A stretch of 8,448 nucleotides of DNA, from NCBI GenBank assembly GCA_003220195.1, contig QHRT01000351.1, positions 615-9,062 on the forward strand, given 5' to 3'. The notes beneath the pieces were generated by a model. That model saw only the letters and a list, made by a program, of their open reading frames with translations. It had not been told where the DNA came from and did no database searches. Origin of the DNA: Candidatus Rokuibacteriota bacterium (GTDB taxonomy: Bacteria > Methylomirabilota > Methylomirabilia > Rokubacteriales > CSP1-6). Position numbers and translations under genes: made by a program. This document shows positions 1 through 5,708 of this stretch, in pieces (position 1 is the first letter of the stretch; each line of letters begins with the position of its first letter).

Positions 1-400
1 CGCGGCCGCCGACGTCCGTGTGATGCGAGACCGTGGCGGCAAAGCCGCGCAAGGTGCCCTCGAAGAAGATCGGCCGGAACACGAAGATGTCCGGGAGATG
101 CATGCCGCCGGAGAACGGGTCGTTCAGGATGAACACGTCGCCCGGGTGCACGTCCCCGCGATACTTCGCCACCACGGACACGATCGCATCCGGAATCGAG
201 CCGAGATGGAGCGGAATGGTCAACCCCTGCGCGATCATCCGTCCCTCGGCGTCGCACAGCGCGGTCGAGAAGTCCATGACGTCCTTGATGACGCCGGAGT
301 ACGCCGTCCGGACGATGATCAGCGCCATCTCGTCGACGATCGAGCCGAAGCTGTTCTTGATCAGCTCGAGCGTGATCGGGTCGAAGCCGTCTCGAGTCAC
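1..400 (-). CDS. hyuB: Hydantoinase B/oxoprolinase family protein, N-terminal part, cut by window edge
   Basis: The first 133 codons of a HyuB-type subunit are present; the rest lies beyond the left edge. The protein starts MTRDGFDPITLELIKNSFGS. It continues with landmarks usual for this family: an Arg-Thr-Ala-Tyr-Ser near residues 31-35, DFSTALCDAEGRMIAQ (43-58), IPLHLGSIP (62-70), HPGDVFILNDPFSGGMHLPD (85-104) and SHHTDVGG (125-132). The His and Asp residues of the last two blocks lie in regions conserved in hydantoinase B and acetone carboxylase-type proteins. Subunit B works with HyuA in ATP-dependent opening of hydantoins or 5-oxoproline; full members are usually 500-600 residues. The GTG start at 400 is set by a strong AAGGAGG five bases upstream and by family similarity from the first residues. 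It follows hyuA on the same strand across a 138-bp repeat-filled gap. The substrate cannot be assigned. Confidence 0.92.
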   Translation of the reverse strand, partial: MTRDGFDPITLELIKNSFGSIVDEMALIIVRTAYSGVIKDVMDFSTALCDAEGRMIAQGLTIPLHLGSIPDAIVSVVAKYRGDVHPGDVFILNDPFSGGMHLPDIFVFRPIFFEGTLRGFAATVSHHTDVGGR

Positions 401-405
401 GAGTT

Positions 406-412
406 CCTCCTT
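406..412 (-). promoter_or_regulatory. Ribosome binding site for hyuB
   Basis: AAGGAGG on the minus strand, five bases before a GTG codon at 400. It decides the non-ATG start. It lies just outside the border of the repeat element that fills the rest of the gap. The string GGAGGAACTCG here recurs directly before dctP at 5644-5654. Confidence 0.8.
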
Positions 413-419
413 GGAACGT

Positions 420-533
420 CAGGGGCCCGAGGGGCGCGCGGACGCGCCCGTGGGGCGCGCGGACGCGCCCGTAATGGCCCCCGACACCCCCACCGCTCGG
501 AGCGCGCCGGCGAAGCCGGACGCGCTCCTCGAG
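420..533 (-). repeat. Structured intergenic repeat, copy A
   Basis: It fills nearly all of the hyuA-hyuB gap. In transcription order it has a long hairpin (528-499), a G-run spacer (GGGGG at 491-487 and 482-478, then GGCCAT), two 18-nt hairpins GGGCGCG-TCCG-CGCGCCC at 470-453 and 449-432 spaced exactly 21 bp, and the border GGGCCCCTGA. GGGGCC at 422-427 is complementary to GGCCCC at 476-481, which could close a stem around the two small hairpins. The ends 426-438 and 521-533 form an imperfect inverted repeat, 11 of 13 positions by eye. Related copies lie at 2682-2793 and 7061-7153 in the same orientation. No reading frame in it looks real. Confidence 0.82.
499..528 (-). other. Strong hairpin just after hyuA stop, no U-tract
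   Basis: GGAGCGCG and CCGGC (499-511) pair with GCCGG and CGCGCTCC (515-528) across a 3-nt loop with one bulged base, giving a 13-bp stem. It begins about 10 bases after the hyuA stop codon. It could stall or partly terminate transcription or protect the hyuA mRNA end. No run of T follows on the minus strand, so a classic intrinsic terminator is not supported. A related, less perfect hairpin (CGCGCC-C-CGGC, 3-nt loop) occupies the same place in copy C at 7122-7146, so I treat it as an arm of the repeat. Confidence 0.6.
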
Positions 534-538
534 AACAG

Positions 539-2668
539 TTACTCCGACAAACGCCTGCCGTTCGGCAGGGTCACCACGATGTTCTCCCACGCGTCGAGAG
601 TCGCATGGCACCTCGGAGGCACGACGGTGGTCGCATCGTACTCCTCTACGATGACCGGCCCTTCGCCGCGCGTGTCGCGGAGCGCGCCGCGATCGATCAC
701 CGGTGTCTCGAGCCAGCCGTGCTTCGGTCCGAAGTACGCGCGTCGCGACGTCGCGGCGCTCTTCCGCGCGCGGCCCACGCGAATCTGCTCGGGCACTCGC
801 GGCCCCGCCGGGATGCCGCGTGCGGTGAGGCGGAGGTTGACGAGCTCGACGGGCTCGTCATTGGCCCGGTGCCCGTACGTGCGCTCGTGCTCCTGACCGA
901 ACGTTTCGCCGAGCTCGTCGAGCGCCCCCCGCGTCAGCGGACGATCGGTCAACGGAATCGTGAGCTCGAACGACTGCCCCACGTAGCGCAGATCTGCTTC
1001 CCAGGTGAGCGTCCTCGCGTCGGGGCCGTAGCCTTCGCCCGCGAGCGTCGCCTCGGCCTCGTCGGCAAGCCGGGCGCGGAGCGCGTTGACCTCGGAGAGG
1101 TCGACGTCGGCCAGCCGTCTGAGATAGCTGTGGACGACGTGATGCTCCACGTCGGAGAACAGGAGCCCGAAGGCGCTGAACAGCCCTGGCGCCGGCGGCA
1201 CGATGACCGCGTGCATCTCGAGCTCTTCGGCCATGCCGATCCCGTGCAACGAGCCATTGCCGCCGAAGGCGAAGAAGATGTAGTCACGCGGATCACGTCC
1301 CCGCTCGGTGGAGACGGCCTTGACGGCGCGAATCATGTTGGAGTTGACGATGAGATGCGCGCCGTGCGCGGCGGACGTGACGTCGAGGCCGAGCGGTTTC
1401 GCCACACGGTCGTGGAACACGCGCGCCGCTCGCTCCGCGTCGAGCCGTAATCCGCCACCGACCAGGTATTCGGGATTGAGATATCCAAGCAGCACGTTGG
1501 CGTCGGTCACGGTGGGCTCGGTCCCGCCGGTCGCGTAACACACGGGCCCCGGCGCAGCGCCCGCGCTCCGCGGCCCGACCCGCATGGCTCCGCCCTTGTC
1601 GAGCCAGATGATGCTGCCGCCACCCGCGCCCACCTCCGCGATGTCGATCGCCGGCACCCGAACCAGGTAGCCGCCGCCCTTCATCAAACGATTGCCGACG
1701 AGGTTGGCGCCGGAGCCCACCTCCATCTCGGCGGCGCGGCTCAGCTGCCCTCCCTCGACGATCGACGCCTTCGCAGTGGTCCCGCCCATGTCGAACGTCA
1801 CGATGTTCGTGAGGCCCATGCGTCGCGCCAGGTGCGCCGCGCCGACCACGCCCGCCGCCGGGCCCGACTCGATGATGTGGATCGGCTTCAGCATCGCGGC
1901 CGCCGCTCGCATGACGCCGCCGTTCGACTGCATGATGAGCAGCGGCGCGCGCACGCCGTCCGCCGTGAGCTCTTCCTCGAGCGTTCTGAGATAACGCTCG
2001 ACCACCGGCATCACGTACGCATTGGTGACGGTGGTCGACGTGCGCTCGTACTCCCGGAGCTCGGGGTGCACCTCGGACGAGAGGCAGAGATAGACCGCCG
2101 GCGCCATCTCCTGCGCCAGCTGTTTCAGGGCCTGCTCGTGCTCGGCGTTCGCGTAGCCGTTGATGAGCGCGATCGCGAGCGACTCGATGCCCTCGTCGAG
2201 CAACCGGCGGATCTCGCGGCGAGCGCCCGCGACGTCGAGCGGCGTGAGGATGCGGCCGTGGCGATCGATGCGCTCCACCACCGGACGCCGGAGAAACCGC
2301 GGGACGAGCGGCAACGGCTTCTCGAAGTCGAGATCGTAGAGTCTCGGCGCCCGGCCGCGTCCGATCTCCAGCACGTCCCGGAAGCCGGCGGTCGTCAGGA
2401 GTCCGGTCCGGGCTCCACGGCGCTCGAGCATCGCGTTGCTCGCCACGGTCGTTCCGTGAATGACCTCGGCGATCTCGTTGCCGTGGATACCCGCTTCGGC
2501 GAAGACCTCGCGGATGCCCTCACCGATGGCCCGGGCATAGTTGTCCGGCGTCGACGAGACCTTCTTCGTCCTGATCTCTCCGTCGGCGCCAAGGAAGACC
2601 AGGTCGGTGAACGTGCCACCGATGTCGACGCCCAGCCGGTACGCGCGACCGTTGCCTCCCAACGTCAT
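539..2668 (-). CDS. hyuA: Hydantoinase A/5-oxoprolinase family subunit
   Basis: 709 residues, full length for a HyuA-type ATPase subunit (usually about 680-720). The N-terminus RLGVDIGGTFTDLVF (11-25) is the first phosphate-binding loop of the actin/hexokinase-like fold. HGTTVASNAMLERRGARTGL follows at 71-90. The second nucleotide-binding segment is IVTFDMGGTTAKASI (289-303). The family blocks VPAIDIAEVGAGGGSI (338-353), GPRSAGAAPGPVCYATGG (365-382) and FAFGGNGSLH (467-476) are intact. Residues from about 525 onward form the C-terminal domain, ending just after PVIVEEYDATTVVPP (671-685). Known members couple ATP hydrolysis to opening of hydantoin, N-methylhydantoin or 5-oxoproline rings together with HyuB; related proteins include acetone and acetophenone carboxylase subunits, so the exact reaction is open. 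The ATG at 2668 has a G-rich AAAGAGGGG immediately before it, tighter than ideal; a TTG two codons later would have better spacing. It lies between dctM and hyuB, and both flanking gaps hold copies of the same repeat. Confidence 0.94.
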   Translation of the reverse strand: MTLGGNGRAYRLGVDIGGTFTDLVFLGADGEIRTKKVSSTPDNYARAIGEGIREVFAEAGIHGNEIAEVIHGTTVASNAMLERRGARTGLLTTAGFRDVLEIGRGRAPRLYDLDFEKPLPLVPRFLRRPVVERIDRHGRILTPLDVAGARREIRRLLDEGIESLAIALINGYANAEHEQALKQLAQEMAPAVYLCLSSEVHPELREYERTSTTVTNAYVMPVVERYLRTLEEELTADGVRAPLLIMQSNGGVMRAAAAMLKPIHIIESGPAAGVVGAAHLARRMGLTNIVTFDMGGTTAKASIVEGGQLSRAAEMEVGSGANLVGNRLMKGGGYLVRVPAIDIAEVGAGGGSIIWLDKGGAMRVGPRSAGAAPGPVCYATGGTEPTVTDANVLLGYLNPEYLVGGGLRLDAERAARVFHDRVAKPLGLDVTSAAHGAHLIVNSNMIRAVKAVSTERGRDPRDYIFFAFGGNGSLHGIGMAEELEMHAVIVPPAPGLFSAFGLLFSDVEHHVVHSYLRRLADVDLSEVNALRARLADEAEATLAGEGYGPDARTLTWEADLRYVGQSFELTIPLTDRPLTRGALDELGETFGQEHERTYGHRANDEPVELVNLRLTARGIPAGPRVPEQIRVGRARKSAATSRRAYFGPKHGWLETPVIDRGALRDTRGEGPVIVEEYDATTVVPPRCHATLDAWENIVVTLPNGRRLSE

Positions 2669-2681
2669 CCCCTCTTTGGAT

Positions 2682-2793
2682 CAGGGGCGCCGAGGGGCGC
2701 GCGGACGCGCCCGCAATGGCCCCCGATACCCCCAATCGCTCGCCGGGCCCGGGGGGCGCGCGGACGCGCCCGAGGGGCGCACGGACGCGCCCG
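2682..2793 (-). repeat. Structured intergenic repeat, copy B
   Basis: It occupies most of the 167-bp dctM-hyuA gap. In transcription order there are two 21-bp-spaced hairpin units (2792-2775 and 2771-2754), the spacer with GGGGG at 2733-2729 and 2724-2720 followed by GGCCAT, a third hairpin (2712-2695), and the border GGCGCCCCTGA, which ends 13 bases before the hyuA start. Instead of the long hairpin found in A and C, this copy has two extra small units. The unit at 2775-2792 has one substitution that leaves the sense-strand RNA stem paired as G-U. The remaining gap, 2794-2835, next to the dctM stop shows no recognisable element. Confidence 0.82.
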
Positions 2794-2835
2794 AGAAGAA
2801 CCCGTGCCCGGCTCGACAACGCGATTGGTTCACGA

Positions 2836-4149
2836 TTATTTTCCGAAGACCAGGTTCGGCAACCAGACCGTGAGCTGCGGAACGTAGGTCACCAACATCA
2901 GCAACACGACCAGCGTCGCCAGAAACGGCCACATGGCGCGAATGTACTCGCCCATCGTGATGTTCGCGATCCGCAACAATAAAAACATCGTCAGGCCGTA
3001 CGGCGGCGTCATCAAGCCGATCTGCAGATTCAGGACGAAGATGACGCCGAAGTGGATCGGATCGATCCCGTACGCCGCGACGACCTTCGTCAAGAGCGGC
3101 GCGAAGATCAGCATGTTCGCCGTCACGTCGACGAAGCAGCCGAGGATGAGAAAGAGGATGTTCAGGAAAAGCAGGATCAGCCACGGGCGACTCGTGAGCC
3201 CCGTGAGGAAGTCGATGGTCGCGTCGCCGGCATGCAGGACGGTGATGACCCAGCCGAACACGCCGGCGCACGCGATGATGAGGAACAGCACGGCGGTCTG
3301 CTGCAGCGACTCCAGGAGGATCGCCGGCACCTGGCGAAGGCCGATGTCGCGATACACGAGGAGCGAGACCACCAGCGCATACGCGACCGCCACGACGGAC
3401 GCTTCGGTCGCCGTGAACACTCCGCCCAGGATGCCGCCGATGATGATCACCGGAAGCATGAGCGCCGGCAGCGCGGTGATGAACCTGGAAGCGAAGTCCC
3501 GTGCCGAAGGCATTGGCTCCTTGGGCCAACCGTGCCGTTTGGCGGTGACGTAACAGGTGCCCATCAGGAGCAGGCCCATGATGATCCCGGGGATGGCGCC
3601 GCCGAGAAAGAGCCGACCGATGCTGAGGTCGGTGATCGCGCCGTAGATGATGAAGCCGATGCTCGGCGGGATGATCGGGCCCATGGTCGCCGCCGATGCG
3701 ATGATCGCGGCGGCGTAGTTGGCCGGATAGCCGCTCCTCTTCATGGCCGGGATCAGCACCGAGCCGGTGGCGGCGGCGTCGGCCAGGTCGGATCCCGACA
3801 TCCCCGCCATGATCATGTTCACCACCACCGCGACCTGACTCAATCCGCCCCAGATCCAGCCGACCGCAGCCTTGGAAAAGTCCACGAGGCGGGCCGTGAT
3901 GCCGCCCGTCGTCATGATGTTGCCGGCGAGAAGGAAGAACGGGATCGCCACGAACGTGGTGGTGCCGACAGTGCCCACCATCTTCACGTAGGCGACCGAA
4001 AGCGGGAAGCGGCCCATGAGCAGAAGGACGAGCACGCTCGCGACGCCGAGCGCGAACGCGACGGGCACGCGGAGGAACGCGAGCCCGAACGCGCTGACGA
4101 ACAGGATCACGATCAGGACTTCAGGGTGTGAAGCACCATCAAGAGGCAC
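2836..4149 (-). CDS. dctM: TRAP transporter large permease subunit (DctM family)
   Basis: 437 residues, almost entirely hydrophobic segments, matching the roughly 425-residue, about 12-helix DctM family, the ion-coupled transport subunit of TRAP systems in the inner membrane. Landmarks: an N-terminal helix with FLRVPVAFALG (25-35), FVAIPFFLLAGNIM (66-79), MAGMSGSDLADAAATGSVLIPAM (114-136), the ATMGPIIPPSIGFIIYG block (154-170), GGVFTATEASVVAVAYAL (242-259), LGCFVDVTANMLIFAPLL (336-353) and a late LMTPPYGLTMFLL (379-391). These are hallmark TRAP large-subunit motifs with Gly, Pro and polar residues at membrane re-entrant loops. The GTG start at 4149 overlaps dctQ by 37 bp and adds about ten residues before the first helix. 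CTG at 4116, overlapping the dctQ stop as CTGA, or GTG at 4110 would give an N-terminus more like the family, so the start is uncertain. Translation is probably coupled to dctQ. The gene is intact. Confidence 0.95.
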   Translation of the reverse strand: MPLDGASHPEVLIVILFVSAFGLAFLRVPVAFALGVASVLVLLLMGRFPLSVAYVKMVGTVGTTTFVAIPFFLLAGNIMTTGGITARLVDFSKAAVGWIWGGLSQVAVVVNMIMAGMSGSDLADAAATGSVLIPAMKRSGYPANYAAAIIASAATMGPIIPPSIGFIIYGAITDLSIGRLFLGGAIPGIIMGLLLMGTCYVTAKRHGWPKEPMPSARDFASRFITALPALMLPVIIIGGILGGVFTATEASVVAVAYALVVSLLVYRDIGLRQVPAILLESLQQTAVLFLIIACAGVFGWVITVLHAGDATIDFLTGLTSRPWLILLFLNILFLILGCFVDVTANMLIFAPLLTKVVAAYGIDPIHFGVIFVLNLQIGLMTPPYGLTMFLLLRIANITMGEYIRAMWPFLATLVVLLMLVTYVPQLTVWLPNLVFGK

Positions 4150-4586
4150 GTGATCCAGAGCGCGCCGTCGAAGATCGCCGTCGGAAGCCCAGAGGCCGGA
4201 GCCTGGCGCACGAAGCTGTCGCGGAAGATCGACCAGCCATTCCAGACCAGGACCAGGAGGAACGCGGTGACGAGCACGTCGGACACGATCCTCAAGAGCC
4301 GCTGACCCCTGCGCGAGAAGCGGTCGCTCAAGAGCTCGATGACGATGTGCCGATCCTCACGCTGGACGATGGCCGCGCCCCACAGGCTGGTCCAGAGGAG
4401 AAGCGCGCGCGCGATCTCGTCCCCCCACGCCATGTGCGTCCAGCGGTAGAGAAAGAAGCGAACGAAGACCCCGAGCAGCACCACGGCGACCAGGAGGCCG
4501 AACAGGATCACGCCGACGACGTTCTCGAACGCGGCGAGGCTCACCAGCCAGATCGGCCGCCGCGCTTTCGACACCGGGTCAGGCAC
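4113..4586 (-). CDS. dctQ: TRAP transporter small permease subunit (DctQ family)
   Basis: 157 residues with four predicted membrane helices, at about 23-45, 56-75, 98-118 and 136-153, the size and topology of DctQ proteins. The motif MAWGDEIARALLLWTSLWGAA (52-72) corresponds to the family's conserved W-x-[DE]-E segment at helix 2, and DRHIVIELL (78-86) to the loop after it. DctQ pairs with DctM to form the membrane part that accepts substrate from the DctP receptor. The GTG start at 4586 is two bases past the last base of the dctP stop (TAG-C-GTG), and the 3' end overlaps dctM, so all three are surely one transcript with coupled translation. An in-frame GTG four codons later is an alternative start. 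No Shine-Dalgarno sequence is obvious, consistent with re-initiation after dctP. Confidence 0.9.
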   Translation of the reverse strand: MPDPVSKARRPIWLVSLAAFENVVGVILFGLLVAVVLLGVFVRFFLYRWTHMAWGDEIARALLLWTSLWGAAIVQREDRHIVIELLSDRFSRRGQRLLRIVSDVLVTAFLLVLVWNGWSIFRDSFVRQAPASGLPTAIFDGALWITCLLMVLHTLKS

Positions 4587-4587
4587 G

Positions 4588-5643
4588 CTACTGCGTGGCC
4601 TGCAGCACCCTCGTCACGAGCGGCTCGCCCCACTGCTGCTTGGCCCAGTCGTACACCGGGCGCACGGCCGCCTTCATCTTCGCCAGCTCCGCCGGCGCGA
4701 CGTCGTTCAGCACCATGCCCTTGGACGTCAGGAACTCGCGCGCGGTCTTCGCATTGGTTCGTGCGACCTGGCGTTCTTTTTTCGCCATGTTCTGAGCGGC
4801 GTCCGTGACGATCTGTTTCAAGTCGGACGGGAGACCGTTGATGAAGGACTTGTTCGCGTAGGCGAGCGCGATCTCGTAGAAGTGCCCGGTGAGCGACGCG
4901 TACTTCGCGACCTCGTAGAACTTGCCGGACCGGATCACGTTCAACGGCTGCTCGGCGCCGTCGAGCACGCCCGTCTGGATCGCCGTGTAGACCTCGTTGA
5001 TCGGCATGCCGACGGGGCTGGCGCCGAGCGCCTCGAAGGTCTTGATCGTCACCGGAGCGTTGATGACGCGAAGCTTCAGACCCTTCAGATCCTCGAGCGT
5101 GTTGACCGGCCGCCGCCGGTTGAAGACGTTCTTCAGCCCGAACTCCTCGAAGGCAAGGATCTTGAACTCGGTCTTGTCCTCCAGCAAGCGGCTGAATTCC
5201 GCGCCGACGGAGCCATCGAGAGCGCGATCGAACGCTTCGGGGCTGCCGAAGAGGTAGGGCAGCGTGATCACCTGCAGCTCGGGCAAGTACTTGGCCGGAT
5301 ACTGGGGCGACGCGATGTGGATCTGCGCGGCGCCGGACTTGATCATCTCCACGACTTCTTCCTGGCTGCCCAGCTGCGCGCTCGGATAGAGCTCGACCTT
5401 GATCCGTCCGCCGCTCTTGTCCTCGACCTCTTTTTTGAAATCGGTCATGGCGTCGACCGTGGGATCCCCGGGGTTGAGGACGTTCGCCATGATGACCTTG
5501 TAGGTCTTCGGCTGCGCCGCGGCCGTCCCGACGAGCGGCCCCGGAGCGGGCACGCGGAGGAGAAGCGTCGCCATCGCGACGAGTGTGAACGTGACCGCGA
5601 CCAGCGCACCGAGATACCAGGACCGAACGTTCGGCCGTCTCAT
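4588..5643 (-). CDS. dctP: TRAP transporter periplasmic solute receptor (DctP family)
   Basis: 351 residues. A basic start (MRRPNVRSWY), a hydrophobic stretch (11-29) and a likely cleavage after AAA at 41-43 form a Sec signal sequence. The mature part is a typical DctP receptor: KKEVEDKSGGRIKVELYPSAQLGS (70-93), then the signature LKGLKLRVINAP (186-197), in which Arg192 is at the place of the conserved carboxylate-binding arginine, and ALGASPVGMPINEVYTAIQTGVLDGAE (205-231). It binds an organic anion in the periplasm and hands it to DctQM. The substrate is unknown; because hyuA/hyuB follow, pyroglutamate or a hydantoin-derived acid is plausible. Some Bordetella DctP receptors are known to bind pyroglutamate. 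The ATG at 5643 is chosen over an upstream in-frame codon because GGAGGAA precedes it and the signal peptide begins there. It is first in the transport block, 61 bp after the kinase gene. Confidence 0.95.
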   Translation of the reverse strand: MRRPNVRSWYLGALVAVTFTLVAMATLLLRVPAPGPLVGTAAAQPKTYKVIMANVLNPGDPTVDAMTDFKKEVEDKSGGRIKVELYPSAQLGSQEEVVEMIKSGAAQIHIASPQYPAKYLPELQVITLPYLFGSPEAFDRALDGSVGAEFSRLLEDKTEFKILAFEEFGLKNVFNRRRPVNTLEDLKGLKLRVINAPVTIKTFEALGASPVGMPINEVYTAIQTGVLDGAEQPLNVIRSGKFYEVAKYASLTGHFYEIALAYANKSFINGLPSDLKQIVTDAAQNMAKKERQVARTNAKTAREFLTSKGMVLNDVAPAELAKMKAAVRPVYDWAKQQWGEPLVTRVLQATQ

Positions 5644-5647
5644 CGAG

Positions 5648-5654
5648 TTCCTCC
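5648..5654 (-). promoter_or_regulatory. Ribosome binding site for dctP
   Basis: GGAGGAA on the minus strand, with the GGAGG core six bases before the ATG at 5643. It excludes the longer reading frame starting at 5718, which would overlap the kinase gene. Confidence 0.8.
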
Positions 5655-5679
5655 GTGACGTGAGATCTGGCGAGACTCG

Positions 5680-5708
5680 GGTATCACACGCCCCGAGAAT
5701 CCTGTCAA
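5680..5708 (-). promoter_or_regulatory. Possible sigma-70-like promoter for dctP
   Basis: A perfect TTGACA (5708-5703, overlapping the kinase stop codon) is followed after 17 bp by GATACC (5685-5680), which shares only the central ATA with the -10 consensus. A 6-bp inverted repeat, CTCGGG at 5676-5681 and CCCGAG at 5692-5697, overlaps the -10 and spacer and could be an operator or chance. If real, it would let the transport genes be transcribed apart from the regulatory genes. The weak -10 keeps confidence low. Confidence 0.3.

Noticed and set aside
499..528. Rho-independent terminator after hyuA
   Set aside because: The stem is strong but no T-run follows on the minus strand, and a related hairpin occurs in copy C; treated as part of the repeat.
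401..538. Small RNA gene or riboswitch in the hyuA-hyuB gap
   Set aside because: No known riboswitch core is recognisable and similar sequence occurs in two other gaps with unrelated downstream genes, so a gene-specific regulator is unlikely.
20..1450. Long open frame on the + strand (476 codons) opposite hyuA/hyuB
   Set aside because: It is Arg/Glu/Asp-rich with no recognisable domain, crosses the repeat and lies antisense to clearly conserved HyuA and HyuB sequence; a GC-rich codon-bias shadow.
3052..4131. Long open frame on the + strand opposite dctM
   Set aside because: Its translation is mostly charged residues (His, Asp, Arg, Glu), mirroring hydrophobic codons of DctM on the other strand; no independent start signal or family motif.
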